A stretch of DNA of 64,000 nucleotides, from positions 6,076,001 to 6,140,000 of the forward strand of contig NZ_CP014546.1 in assembly GCF_001579805.1 (NCBI RefSeq), written 5' to 3'. Shown in pieces: positions 24,829 to 34,011 of this stretch. The DNA is from Pseudomonas azotoformans. Lineage in GTDB: Bacteria; Pseudomonadota; Gammaproteobacteria; Pseudomonadales; Pseudomonadaceae. The position numbers and the translations under genes are program-made. Under the pieces are notes generated by a model, which did not search any database, was not told the origin of the DNA, and saw only the letters and a list, made by a program, of their open reading frames with translations. Positions within the stretch are counted from its first letter, which is position 1; every line of letters starts with the position of its first letter.

Positions 24829-25869
24829 ATGAAAACCGCCTTGCGCGCCCTGCTTGTGTTTTGCCTGACCACGCCCGCCCTCGCGGCCGAAAGCCCCGTC
24901 GGCTTCAAAACCACCACCCTGCCCGACGCGCAGACCAGCCGCCCGCTGGAAATGGTGGTCTGGTATCCCGCTGCAAGCACCGCCAAACCCCAACTGATCG
25001 CCGACAACGGGGTGTTCATCGGCGCCCTCGCGGTGACAGATGCACCACCGGCTGCCGGTGAGCATCCTTTGGTCGTGCTCTCCCACGGCTACGGCGGTAA
25101 TTGGGGCAAACAGGTGTGGTTGGCCAGTGCATTGGCGCACAAAGGGTACATCGTGGCGGCGGTCAATCACCCCGGCACCACCACCAAGGACCGTAGCCCG
25201 CAGGCCGCCGCTCAGTTATGGAAGCGCCCGGCCGACCTGAGTCGCGCCATTGACGCGGTCCTGGCCCAGCCCAAGCAATTTGGCGCGGTGGCAAACAATC
25301 GCATTGCCGCCGTCGGCCACTCCCTCGGCGGCTGGACCGTGCTGGAGATTGCCGGCGCACGCTTCGATCCCGACCTGTTCACCCAAGCCTGCAACGCACA
25401 CCCCAAGCTCGGCGGTTGCATTGGCTACCATGAGATGAACCCCGCTGGCACGCCCGAAGGCAAAGCCCACCTGGCCGCTGACTTGAGCGACAAACGCGTC
25501 ACCGCCATTGTGTCCCTGGACCTGGGCCTCGCACCTGGCTTCACCGACGCCAGTCTCGCCGCCCTTCCGGTGCCGGCTCTGGTGATTGCGGGTGGCGTGC
25601 CCACAGAGGACATGGACCCTAACCTGGAGTCCGCCGCGTTGGTCAAGCGCCTGCCCAAAGCCTCGACTCAGTACGTGGAGATCGGCGATGCCACTCACTT
25701 CACGTTCATGTCGATCTGCAAGCCTCGCGGCATGGAGTTGATTGAAGAAAGCTCGCCGGGCGATGGCATGATTTGCCGGGATGGTGAGGGCGCTCGGCCG
25801 AGGGCGCAAATCCAACTACAGGTGATAGAACTGATCACTGCGTTTCTGCGCCAATCGTCCAGCCATTGA
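24829..25869 (+). CDS. Secreted alpha/beta hydrolase (dienelactone-hydrolase-like)
   Basis: This 346-residue protein has a signal peptide (MKTALRALLVFCLTTPALA) and an alpha/beta hydrolase fold. The nucleophile elbow is GHSLGG. LVVLSHGYGG is the oxyanion-hole strand and GDATHFTF probably holds the catalytic His. It resembles the platelet-activating-factor-acetylhydrolase or predicted dienelactone hydrolase group. The substrate is unknown. AAGGAAG precedes the start. Confidence 0.82.
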   Translation: MKTALRALLVFCLTTPALAAESPVGFKTTTLPDAQTSRPLEMVVWYPAASTAKPQLIADNGVFIGALAVTDAPPAAGEHPLVVLSHGYGGNWGKQVWLASALAHKGYIVAAVNHPGTTTKDRSPQAAAQLWKRPADLSRAIDAVLAQPKQFGAVANNRIAAVGHSLGGWTVLEIAGARFDPDLFTQACNAHPKLGGCIGYHEMNPAGTPEGKAHLAADLSDKRVTAIVSLDLGLAPGFTDASLAALPVPALVIAGGVPTEDMDPNLESAALVKRLPKASTQYVEIGDATHFTFMSICKPRGMELIEESSPGDGMICRDGEGARPRAQIQLQVIELITAFLRQSSSH

Positions 25870-25907
25870 TCAATGATTCGAAACGTTAGTCACCCACGGA
25901 GCGCGAC

Positions 25908-26426
25908 ATGCAAGAAAGCAAAGATTTAAAGGGTCTAAGCGGCTGGCTCATATTGGTCGGGATAGGTCTGTTCATCTCGATTATCCGCCTGAGCTTTAAC
26001 CTCCTCTCCATTTATTACCCGATTTTCACAAACGGCACATTCACCGCCGTCAGTACGCCGGGATTGCCCCTGTATAGCCCACTGTGGGGGCCGATCCTGA
26101 TTTCAGAAACGCTGATCAACGGATTGTTTGTGGCCACCTACGCTTATTTGGTCTATCTGTTCTTCACCAAGCATTACCTGTTCCCCAAGGTTTATATCGC
26201 CACGGTGATTGCATCGGTTGTGTTCGTGCCTCTTGATGCCTGGGCGTGCTCCTTCGTTCTGGTGGATAAACCCATCTTCGACAACAACACCGCAAAAGAA
26301 ATGGCACGGGCATTGTTCGCCTTGTTTGTATGGGTGCCTTACATGCTGGTATCCAAACGGGTAAAGGCAACGTTTGTCATGCAAAAGCCGCAGAGCACTG
26401 ACGCGCACGCGACCGTCACCTCTTGA
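25908..26426 (+). CDS. DUF2569 membrane protein
   Basis: This 172-residue integral membrane protein has four predicted helices: LSGWLILVGIGLFISI, PLWGPILISETLINGLFVATYAYLVYLF, VYIATVIASVVFVPLDAWACSF and MARALFALFVWVPYMLVSKRVK. The GLSGWLILVGIG opening and the VPYMLVSKRVK ending are DUF2569 (YdgK-like) features. Function is unknown. GGAG precedes the start. It ends six bases before the MocR-like regulator and may be cotranscribed with it. Confidence 0.78.
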   Translation: MQESKDLKGLSGWLILVGIGLFISIIRLSFNLLSIYYPIFTNGTFTAVSTPGLPLYSPLWGPILISETLINGLFVATYAYLVYLFFTKHYLFPKVYIATVIASVVFVPLDAWACSFVLVDKPIFDNNTAKEMARALFALFVWVPYMLVSKRVKATFVMQKPQSTDAHATVTS

Positions 26427-26432
26427 ACACGC

Positions 26433-27827
26433 ATGGCTAACCCCAAGCACCGCGCCTTCGCCTATCAAGCGGTGTATCGCTACCTCGTCGAGTTAATCGA
26501 GGCCAGCCCTGCGCAAACCGAGCAAAAACTGCCGTCGCTGCGCCAATTGGCGCAGCGCCTCGGCGTGTCGGTGTCGACGACCAAGTACGCCTATTCGCTG
26601 CTGGAGGATGAAGGCCGAATCGTCGCCAAGCCCAAGCTGGGTTATTTCACCCGTTTGACGCCGGCGCCTCTGTCGACTGAACGCTCATCCAACCTGCTCG
26701 ATCAGGTCTTCGCCACCTCCCGCCAACCGGGCATGCTGGCCCTGAGCGCCGACGTCCCGGCCATCCTGCTGTCGCTGGAAAACCCGTTGCTGATGATCGA
26801 GCGGGAACTGGCCCGCCACTACCCGCGCGCCCTCACACCGCAGTACCTGCCCTTCGGCGAGCCCGAGTTGCGCGCGGCATTGGCCGAACGCTACACCCGT
26901 GCCACGGACAACTACTGGCAGGCCGATCAGGTGTACATCGGCGCAGACCTGCACAGCGTGCTGGAGCTATCGCTCAATGCCCTGGACCTCGCGGGCAGCG
27001 TGGCGCTGGTGGAGTCACCGTGTTCGTGGGCGATCCTGCGCCAGTTGCAGGCGGCGAACATCCGCGTGATCGAACTGCACCTCGACGCCGACGGCCGCTT
27101 CGACCTGCGCGTGCTCAATGAACTGCTCGAACGTGAGCCCATCCGCCTGGCGGTACTGTCATCCACCGTGAACATTCCCCACGGCAGCCGCATGCCGGCC
27201 GAGGATAAACAGCAGATCTGCCGGTGGCTGGCGGCACGGGCTATCTGGTTGTTCGAAAACGACACGTACGGCGACTTGTATTTCGCGACCCAGCCGGCGC
27301 GCTACCGTGACTTTGCCGACCCGCAGAAACTCTTGGTTTTCTCGACGTTCGACAAGGTGATCGGCTCGGAGGCCCCCTACGGTTATGTGCTGTGCCGTGG
27401 GTGTGGGCCGCAGTTGCAGCGTGTGTTCCTGGAGCGGGCGTTTCGCCTCTCACCGATCCGTCAGAAAGCGATCGCCAAGCTGTTCACGTCCAAGCGCATC
27501 GACGCGCACCTGCACAAACTGAGGGCCTTGTTGCACGACTGCATGACCCGCATGAAAGCCCTGCTGGACGAGTACGCCAATGGCGCGTTTGAGGGGACGA
27601 TTCCACAGGGCGGCGCATGCTTCTGGCTTGAGGCCACGCACCCGGTCGACATGCCCCGGGTGTTCGAACGCCTGCTGGCCGAGCGCATCGTGATTGCCCC
27701 TGGTGAACTGTTCAGCCAGCAAGGCAGCTGGAAACAGCACCTGCGCCTGAGCTTCACCCTCGATTGGAGCAAGAATATCGCCCAGGCCATGGAGCAGTTG
27801 TCGCAGGCGGTTCGTCAGAGCCCGTAG
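26433..27827 (+). CDS. MocR-like GntR/aminotransferase regulator
   Basis: This 464-residue protein joins an N-terminal GntR winged helix ([41 protein letters not shown]) to a fold-type I aminotransferase domain. The PLP-binding lysine is probably in [17 protein letters not shown]. Such proteins act as PLP- or amine-responsive regulators rather than enzymes. Its 3' end overlaps that of the convergent panB gene by 13 bases. The target gene is not evident. Confidence 0.88.
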   Translation: MANPKHRAFAYQAVYRYLVELIEASPAQTEQKLPSLRQLAQRLGVSVSTTKYAYSLLEDEGRIVAKPKLGYFTRLTPAPLSTERSSNLLDQVFATSRQPGMLALSADVPAILLSLENPLLMIERELARHYPRALTPQYLPFGEPELRAALAERYTRATDNYWQADQVYIGADLHSVLELSLNALDLAGSVALVESPCSWAILRQLQAANIRVIELHLDADGRFDLRVLNELLEREPIRLAVLSSTVNIPHGSRMPAEDKQQICRWLAARAIWLFENDTYGDLYFATQPARYRDFADPQKLLVFSTFDKVIGSEAPYGYVLCRGCGPQLQRVFLERAFRLSPIRQKAIAKLFTSKRIDAHLHKLRALLHDCMTRMKALLDEYANGAFEGTIPQGGACFWLEATHPVDMPRVFERLLAERIVIAPGELFSQQGSWKQHLRLSFTLDWSKNIAQAMEQLSQAVRQSP

Positions 27828-28630
27828 CAGTGCCGCGCCTCAGGGAAACGGCCATGGCGTACGTCTTCGGCAAACCGCTCGCAGGCGTCGCGGATCACTG
27901 CCCCCACATCCGCGTACTGTTTGACGAAGCGCGGCAGGTGTTCACCGCCCAGGCCCAGCACATCTTCAGTGACCAGCACTTGGCCGTCGCAGGCCGGTGA
28001 CGCGCCGATACCGATGGTGGGCATTTTTGAGTCGAGGGTGATCTGACGGGCCACACCTTCAGCCACGCCCTCAAGCACCAGGCTGAACGCACCCGCCTGC
28101 AGATTGGCCCGCGCGTCCTCGGCAATCCGCGCGCCGGTTTCGGCGGTGAGGCCCTGGGCCTTGAAGCCGCCCATCACATTGACGAACTGCGGCATCAGCC
28201 CCACATGCGCCATGACCGGAATTCCCCGCGCCACCAGGAACTCGACGGTCCCGGCCAAGGCCTGGTTGGCCTCCAGCTTCACCGCATCGCAGCCGGTGCG
28301 CGCCAACACCTGCGCGCAATTGCGAAAGGCCTGCTCGTTGGATTCCTGATAACTGCCAAACGGCATGTCGGCAATGACACACGCCAGGCGCGTGCTGTCG
28401 ACCACAGCGCGGGTGTGGCCGATGATTTCTTCAAGCTGCATGCTCAAGGTCGAAGACCGGCCGTAACCGACCATGGCCGTGGAATCACCGATCAGGATGA
28501 AATCGACCCACGGGTCGATCAGCTTGGCGATGGTGCTGGAGTAGGCCGTCAGGGAAACGATCTTCTGCTGGCCCTTCATGGCGACCAATTGCGGGACGGT
28601 CAGGCGTTTGGTGCGGGTGTGGAGGCTCAT
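27815..28630 (-). CDS. panB: 3-methyl-2-oxobutanoate hydroxymethyltransferase (PanB)
   Basis: This 271-residue enzyme transfers a hydroxymethyl group from methylene-tetrahydrofolate to ketoisovalerate in pantothenate synthesis. [15 protein letters not shown] (metal-binding Asp), [21 protein letters not shown] and [12 protein letters not shown] are diagnostic. The usual partner panC is absent next to it, so it may be a second PanB copy. GGAAG precedes the start. Confidence 0.94.
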   Translation of the reverse strand: MSLHTRTKRLTVPQLVAMKGQQKIVSLTAYSSTIAKLIDPWVDFILIGDSTAMVGYGRSSTLSMQLEEIIGHTRAVVDSTRLACVIADMPFGSYQESNEQAFRNCAQVLARTGCDAVKLEANQALAGTVEFLVARGIPVMAHVGLMPQFVNVMGGFKAQGLTAETGARIAEDARANLQAGAFSLVLEGVAEGVARQITLDSKMPTIGIGASPACDGQVLVTEDVLGLGGEHLPRFVKQYADVGAVIRDACERFAEDVRHGRFPEARHCYGL

Positions 28631-28769
28631 CGAGTGTCTTCCGTTGTGCAGTGGAACACCCGATTATTGGCGAAAGGACAGGCGATTCAATGCACAGATC
28701 GGCGCTAAAAAGCGACCCAGTGGGCGAAGCTGGTATCATCCCGAGCCTGAACAACCCGGATAGAACCCC

Positions 28770-28931
28770 ATGAACCGCCAGAAAAAACTCCAGCAGCTCT
28801 TCAAGGAAAAAGCCAAGAAGGCCAACGCCAAATTGGCGCCGAAGAAAAAGGATAAATACATCAGCAAGGCGGACCGGGAAAAGCTGGCGGCTGAAGCGGC
28901 TCAGGCGCCAGACAGTTCCGTTCAGGACTGA
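28770..28931 (+). CDS. DUF2986-like small basic protein
   Basis: This 53-residue protein runs from MNRQKKLQQLFKEKAKKANA to a TGA at 28929-28931. It is lysine-rich (about a quarter of residues) and predicted helical, as in the DUF2986 family of small proteins. It lies between the divergent panB start and the YeeE/YedE gene, whose stop codon is one base away on the opposite strand. A role in nucleic acid or ribosome binding is possible but unproven. Confidence 0.7.
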   Translation: MNRQKKLQQLFKEKAKKANAKLAPKKKDKYISKADREKLAAEAAQAPDSSVQD

Positions 28932-28932
28932 C

Positions 28933-30144
28933 TCAGCAACCGCTTAACGCCACCTGCGGCCGCTCACCCGCGAAGAAAAACGGCCGCAACCGCACGCCCA
29001 CGCTGTTACCAATGAACGCCGCCACCAGCCATACCCAGCCATGCAGGCTGCCCGAGGCGATGCCACTGAAGTACGCGCCGATGTTGCAGCCGTACGCCAG
29101 GCGTGAGCCGTAGCCGAGCAACAGGCCGCCGATCACCGCTGCCACCAGCGAACGCGCCGGAATCTTCAGGCTGGGGGCGAAACGCCCGGCCAGGCCGGCG
29201 GCCAACAGCGCGCCGAGGACGATGCCGATGTCCATCACGCTGGTGATGTCTTCCCACACCGGCGCAGCCAGCGCCTTGGCGTTGCCCGGCATCTGCCAGA
29301 ACGCCCAACTGGCCACGTCCACACCCAGGCCGCTGGCAACTTTGGCGCCCCACAACGCAAACGCCGAGGTAATGCCCCATGGCCGACCCGCCAGTGCCAG
29401 GGTGGCGTAGTTGAGCAAGGCCAGGCCGATGGCGCCCCACACCAATGGCCACGGGCCGCGCACGAAGCGGCGCAGGCCTTGATGCTCGCTTTTCACCCCC
29501 TCTTCCAATTGACCATGACGAGCCTTCTCCAGCCGCACGGTCACCACTGCAATGATCGCAAACACCACCAGGCTCAGGCCCATCGCCGGCACCACGCCGA
29601 AGCTCTTGACGATGGACACCGCCGGGAAGGCCGGCAGCGCAAACCACCAGTCCACGTGGTGCGTAGCGATCAGCGAGCCACAGATAAAGAAGAACAATGT
29701 CACCAGCATGCGCGCATTGCCGCCGCCCACGGTGAACAGCGTGCCCGACGCACAGCCGCCGCCCAACTGCATGCCGATGCCAAAGATGAACGCCCCAAAC
29801 ACCACCGACACCCCGGCCGGCGCCACCAGCCCGACCACCGGCTGCCCAAACAAACTGCCCGCCCCCAATGCTGGGAAGAACAGCATCACCGCAATCGCCA
29901 GCATCACCATCTGCGCACGCAAGCCGGCGCCACGGCGATCATTGATGAACACGCGCCAGGCCGAGGTGAATCCGAAGGCGGCGTGATAGAGGGTCAAACC
30001 CAGTGCCGCACCGACCACCAGCAACAACACCTGGTGCGAGCCGACGCTGTTTTGCAGGAACAGGGCGCCCAGCACCAGGATGATAAAGGCCACCAACGGC
30101 GCGACGGGCGTGCGCGCGGGAGCGAGAGGAACAGAGGTGTTCAT
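28933..30144 (-). CDS. YeeE/YedE family (thiosulfate-type) transporter
   Basis: This 403-residue membrane protein matches the YeeE/YedE (DUF395) family, members of which import thiosulfate. Its two repeated pore motifs are both present: GMQLGGGCASGTLFTVGGGN and GSRLAYGCNIGAYFSGIASGS, each with the conserved Cys. About ten transmembrane helices are evident. The ATG at 30144 was chosen because the longer frame adds non-family residues. No TusA-like partner is adjacent. Confidence 0.88.
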   Translation of the reverse strand: MNTSVPLAPARTPVAPLVAFIILVLGALFLQNSVGSHQVLLLVVGAALGLTLYHAAFGFTSAWRVFINDRRGAGLRAQMVMLAIAVMLFFPALGAGSLFGQPVVGLVAPAGVSVVFGAFIFGIGMQLGGGCASGTLFTVGGGNARMLVTLFFFICGSLIATHHVDWWFALPAFPAVSIVKSFGVVPAMGLSLVVFAIIAVVTVRLEKARHGQLEEGVKSEHQGLRRFVRGPWPLVWGAIGLALLNYATLALAGRPWGITSAFALWGAKVASGLGVDVASWAFWQMPGNAKALAAPVWEDITSVMDIGIVLGALLAAGLAGRFAPSLKIPARSLVAAVIGGLLLGYGSRLAYGCNIGAYFSGIASGSLHGWVWLVAAFIGNSVGVRLRPFFFAGERPQVALSGC

Positions 30145-30216
30145 GGGATATCTCGGTAGATTTGAATGGGCGCGAGTATAAACCCCAAGGCAAGACATTG
30201 TGGTGAGCGGGCTTGG

Positions 30217-31011
30217 TCAACTCCGCCCCACGGACCCCAACACCGGAAGATCCCCCAACAACCTGAGCCCGGTGCTCTTCACAAACGTCTCATAATCCAT
30301 CGGTTTTTGAATGCGCGTCTCGGCATTGGGCAGCACATACGCCCAGGCACGTTTGCTGGAAGCGTCGTACACCAGCTTGAACAGGCGCGTCGGCACCCAG
30401 ACCTTGTTGGCGCCGATGGTGCCGTAGCCAGGGTCGAACAGCGGGCCGGTAAACACGTACACATCGCCACCGGCGCGCAAGGCGAACTTGCGCACGTCAG
30501 CCTCGACCTTGCTCCAGATCTTGCGGTTGTTCGTGGGGTCCTGGGGCACCATGTTCGACAGCGCGAACGACTGCGCCATGGCGTTGGCATTCGGCGCGTC
30601 GGCGGCTGGGGATTGGTGGCCACGGTCCACGGCGGGATGCTGGGCGCGATAGTCGCTCAACTCTGCACGGCCACCTTTGGGAATGCGCGGATCGGCGTAG
30701 AACTGGTTGGTGCGCTCCTCGCCCTTGGCGTCCTTCAGGAGTGCGGCATTCAGGCGTTCGACCACCACCAGTGGCGTCTTGCTGGTTTGCGAGTAGAGCA
30801 CGGCGAAATGGTCGGAACACAGGGCCAGGGGTTTCATTGCGGCCGGCACGGTGGCGGTCTTGATCGGGTCGGCGGGGAACAGGTCGGCGCAGCTGTCGAA
30901 GCTGAGCTGTTTTTCCTGCTTGGAATAGAGGTCCGGCAAGCTTCGGGCGTTGGCCCCAGAGGAAAGCAAAACAAGGGCGGTCAGCCCAACGGCAATTTTG
31001 CGTAGGTACAT
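30217..31011 (-). CDS. Secreted DNA/RNA non-specific endonuclease
   Basis: This 264-residue protein has a signal peptide (MYLRKIAVGLTALVLLSSGANA) and a beta-beta-alpha-metal nuclease fold. The catalytic DRGH motif is in AVDRGHQSPAADAP, followed by the metal-binding Asn in PTNNRKIWSKVEADVR. Two cysteines (SCADLF and LCSDHF) could form a disulfide. It probably degrades extracellular or periplasmic nucleic acid for nutrition. No immunity gene is visible. Confidence 0.9.
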   Translation of the reverse strand: MYLRKIAVGLTALVLLSSGANARSLPDLYSKQEKQLSFDSCADLFPADPIKTATVPAAMKPLALCSDHFAVLYSQTSKTPLVVVERLNAALLKDAKGEERTNQFYADPRIPKGGRAELSDYRAQHPAVDRGHQSPAADAPNANAMAQSFALSNMVPQDPTNNRKIWSKVEADVRKFALRAGGDVYVFTGPLFDPGYGTIGANKVWVPTRLFKLVYDASSKRAWAYVLPNAETRIQKPMDYETFVKSTGLRLLGDLPVLGSVGRS

Positions 31012-31105
31012 GCATTAAATCTTCGAAAGGAAGTGAAGCGGCAGGCTCCGCCGAGCGGAGCCAAGTGGATGATATTGCGAGGATTATTGACTAACGAATG
31101 TCAGA

Positions 31106-32323
31106 TTAGTGCCCGACCGCTGTAGGTTTTCCCGCATCCCGCGCGCCCGGCGTGAAACCGTGGGCACTGGCCCCCCAGGCGATCACCAGCGATACGCCGA
31201 TCAACACCAGCATCGCCCATGGAAACGACGCCACGCCCCAGGTGTCCAGCAACACGCCGCCGACCACACCGCTGCCGGCAATCGCGCTGTTCCACGCCAC
31301 CACATTCAGCGACAGCGCCACGTCCGCGCCATCCCCCGCCGCATCGGCCAGGGCGGTCTGCAGCAGGGTCGCGGCGCCGCCGAAACTCAGGCCCCACACC
31401 GCTACGCCGAAATAGATCACCTCGGGCACATTGCCCAGAAAACCGAACACCAGGCTTATCGCCGCGAAGGTCACCAGGCTCACCAGCACGGTCTGGCGCA
31501 GCAGTGGCTCGACCAACTTGGCCGTGAGCCAGATCCCCGCCAACGCGGCCACCCCGAACACCAACAGCACCAGGTCAACCCGCTCTGCCAATCCGGCAGG
31601 CGCTACGAACGGCGCGATGTAGGTGTAGAGAATGTTGTGCGCCAGCATCCAGCTGATCACCACCGCCAGCACCGGCCGCACGCCCGGCGTGGTCAACACT
31701 TTGCCCAGGGACAGCCGTTGGTGCGCCGGTTGAGGCGCGTAGTCCGGGACTTTCACCAGCACCCACGCAATCAGCACCAGGCTTGCCGCCGACATCAGGC
31801 CAAAGGTCGTGCGCCACCCCACCAGCCCACCCAGCCATGTGCCCAACGGCACACCCAACGACAACGCAATCGGTGTACCGACCATCGCCAGCGCGAGTGC
31901 CTTGCCCTGTTGGTGTGGCGCAACCATGCGCCGGGCGTAACCGGCCAGCAGGCTCCAGGCCAACCCCGCCGCCACACCGGCAAAGAACCGCGCCACCAGT
32001 GTCACGCCGTAGTGAGACGACAACGCGGTGATCGAGTTGAACAGCAAAAAGCCGACGATGGTCAGCAGCAACACATTGCGCCGCCGCCAGCCACGGGTGG
32101 CGATGGTCATGGGGATCACTGCCAGCACCGAGCCCAACGCATAGGCCGTGACCATCTGCCCGGCCATCGACGGCGAAATCGCCAATCCTTCGCTGATCAA
32201 CGGCAACAGGCCCGCCGGCAGGGTTTCGGTGACGATGCAGATGAAGCCGGTCATGGCCAGGGCGAGCAAAGCGCCGATGGGCAAGCGGTCGGATGACGCC
32301 GATAACGTAAGTGAGGGTGTCAC
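31106..32323 (-). CDS. MFS drug-type efflux transporter (DHA1)
   Basis: This 405-residue protein has 12 helices and the DHA1 features TETLPAGLLPLISEGL in the helix 1-2 region, motif A-like RGWRRRNVLL, and motif C-like MVGTPIALSLGVPLGTWLGG. The start is GTG with AAGGAG upstream. It is divergent from a TetR-type regulator, with two inverted 14-bp sites between them. Substrates could be purine-like or antimicrobial compounds; sequence alone does not say. Confidence 0.87.
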   Translation of the reverse strand: MTPSLTLSASSDRLPIGALLALAMTGFICIVTETLPAGLLPLISEGLAISPSMAGQMVTAYALGSVLAVIPMTIATRGWRRRNVLLLTIVGFLLFNSITALSSHYGVTLVARFFAGVAAGLAWSLLAGYARRMVAPHQQGKALALAMVGTPIALSLGVPLGTWLGGLVGWRTTFGLMSAASLVLIAWVLVKVPDYAPQPAHQRLSLGKVLTTPGVRPVLAVVISWMLAHNILYTYIAPFVAPAGLAERVDLVLLVFGVAALAGIWLTAKLVEPLLRQTVLVSLVTFAAISLVFGFLGNVPEVIYFGVAVWGLSFGGAATLLQTALADAAGDGADVALSLNVVAWNSAIAGSGVVGGVLLDTWGVASFPWAMLVLIGVSLVIAWGASAHGFTPGARDAGKPTAVGH

Positions 32324-32347
32324 GGAAAACTCCTTGAGCGGGACTTA

Positions 32348-32361
32348 GATACTGATCGATA
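32348..32361 (+). promoter_or_regulatory. Candidate TetR operator, transporter side
   Basis: GATACTGATCGATA, itself partly palindromic, is matched on the opposite strand by 32404-32417 at 12 of 14 positions. It lies 25 bp upstream of the transporter start. Confidence 0.6.
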
Positions 32362-32403
32362 TAAATGTTGCAGGCGCGCACATCACGTTGTCAACGACTT
32401 ATG

Positions 32404-32417
32404 TATCGACTAGTATC
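32404..32417 (-). promoter_or_regulatory. Candidate TetR operator, regulator side
   Basis: TATCGACTAGTATC is the inverted counterpart of 32348-32361. It lies about 27 bp upstream of the regulator start, so one protein could repress both directions. Confidence 0.6.
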
Positions 32418-32444
32418 TATCTCGCTATCCACCGGAGACCTGAC

Positions 32445-33107
32445 ATGGCACAGATGGGCCGCCCCCGCACTTTCGACCGCGAACACGCCGTGGACCAGGC
32501 CTTGCACCTGTTCTGGCAGCACGGCTACGACGCCACCTCCCTCGCCCAGCTCAAGGCTGGCCTGGGTGGCGGCATCTCCGCACCGAGTTTTTATGCGGCG
32601 TTCGGCTCCAAAGAGGCGCTGTTCGACGAGTGCGTGCAGCGTTACCTGGCGACCTACGCCCAAGTCACCGAATGCCTGTGGGACGAAAGCCTGTTACCGC
32701 GTCAGGCGGTTGAAACAGCGCTGCGCCAGTCAGCGCGCATGCAGTGCGAAGACGGCCACCCCAAGGGCTGCATGGTGGCGCTGGGGGTGATGAGCGCACC
32801 GAGCCCGGAGAACACAAGGGTGGCGGATGGGTTGACCCAGTCGCGGCGACGCACCCGTGCGGGGATTGTGGCGTGTGTGGAGCGGGCGATCCGTCTGGGG
32901 CAATTGCCGCAGACGGTCAACCCGGCGGTGATGGCGACGGTGTTTGACAGCTTCCTGCAGGGAGTTTCGATCCTGGCGCGGGACAACGTGCCCCATGTCA
33001 CTATCGACGCGGCAATCAGCCAACTCCTGCTGACCTGGGATATCGCGGCCTCTACGGCGCCGCCCATTCGTCCCGACACTGCATCAGGAAATCCACAAAC
33101 GCCCTAA
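32445..33107 (+). CDS. TetR/AcrR family regulator
   Basis: This 220-residue repressor has the TetR helix-turn-helix in residues about 8-55 (GRPRTFDREHAVDQALHLFWQHGYDATSLAQL then SAPSFYAAFGSKEALFDE). The ATG at 32445 has GGAGA seven bases upstream; the longer frame was rejected. It should repress the divergent MFS exporter through the paired sites. Its last 56 bases overlap the 3' end of the convergent LysR gene. Confidence 0.87.
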   Translation: MAQMGRPRTFDREHAVDQALHLFWQHGYDATSLAQLKAGLGGGISAPSFYAAFGSKEALFDECVQRYLATYAQVTECLWDESLLPRQAVETALRQSARMQCEDGHPKGCMVALGVMSAPSPENTRVADGLTQSRRRTRAGIVACVERAIRLGQLPQTVNPAVMATVFDSFLQGVSILARDNVPHVTIDAAISQLLLTWDIAASTAPPIRPDTASGNPQTP

Positions 33108-33975
33108 CCCGATGCGGCACATAGCGCCCATGGGGATACAACAAGGTAAACGGCCGCGAACGCCCGCCAAACGGTTGCAATACCTCCACCAGGCTACCGT
33201 TTGCCAGTTCCTGTTCGACGATGAACTTGTAGGTCTGAAACAACCCCGCGCCATGCTTGGCCAGGGTCACGCCGCCGAGCACATCGTCGGAACAACTGTA
33301 CCCCGCCTCCCCCGCATACTCTTGCGGCTTGCCATCCACCTGGAACAACCAGGAGATGCGCCGGCCATTGCTCGGCAGTTCGTACTGGATACATTCGTGG
33401 GTGGGCAAATCTTCCAGCGTCTGTGGGATGCCGGCGCGCTTCAGGTAAGACGGCGATGCCACTACTACCAGTTCGCCGTCTTCCAACAGGCGGGCAATCA
33501 GCGACGAGTCCGGCTGGGCGCGCACACGGATGGCCAGGTCGTACCCTTCGGCGACAAAGTCGATATTGCGGTTGCTGATGTGGATATCCACCGTGACTTG
33601 CGGGTACAGCGCGCGAAACCTGGGCAGCAGCGGCAGCAAGCGGTGATGGGCGTAGGTGGTGGGAATGCTGATACGCAGCAAGCCCGACGGCACGGCCTGC
33701 GCGCCCATCACTTCCTGTTGCGCCTCCACCAGTTGGGTCAAGGCCTGGCGGCATTGCTCGAAAAAGGTCCGGCCGCTGTCGGTAAGACGGATGCTGCGGG
33801 TAGTGCGCACAAACAGGCGTGAACCCAGGCGTTCTTCCAGGCGCGAGATGCTGCGGCTCACGGCCGCCGGGGTGACACCCGCCACCTGCGCGGCGGCGGT
33901 GAAGCTGCTGGCTTCGGCGGCGAGGCAGAAGAGTTCGATACTGCCCAGCTGCAAATCTTCGAAATGGCGCTTCAT
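33052..33975 (-). CDS. LysR-type regulator
   Basis: This 307-residue protein has the LTTR helix-turn-helix (IELFCLAAEASSFTAAAQVAGVTPAAVSRSISRLEERLG) and an effector domain starting LLRISIPTTYAHHRLLPLL. It belongs to the large CrgA/DsdC-like group. No divergent partner gene is evident, since the upstream neighbour is the glycosyltransferase end. The targets are unknown. Confidence 0.87.
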   Translation of the reverse strand: MKRHFEDLQLGSIELFCLAAEASSFTAAAQVAGVTPAAVSRSISRLEERLGSRLFVRTTRSIRLTDSGRTFFEQCRQALTQLVEAQQEVMGAQAVPSGLLRISIPTTYAHHRLLPLLPRFRALYPQVTVDIHISNRNIDFVAEGYDLAIRVRAQPDSSLIARLLEDGELVVVASPSYLKRAGIPQTLEDLPTHECIQYELPSNGRRISWLFQVDGKPQEYAGEAGYSCSDDVLGGVTLAKHGAGLFQTYKFIVEQELANGSLVEVLQPFGGRSRPFTLLYPHGRYVPHRVRAFVDFLMQCRDEWAAP

Positions 33976-34011
33976 AGGGGTGACACCGGGTATCCGCTCA
34001 AGCCTGCAAAA

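Noticed and set aside
30185..30216. REP element between YeeE/YedE and the nuclease gene
   Set aside because: Only a GAGCGGGCTTG core is visible without a matching arm, so it is at most a decayed fragment.
31109..32296. 395-codon frame antisense to the MFS exporter
   Set aside because: Arg/His/Gln-rich shadow without hydrophobic segments or motifs.
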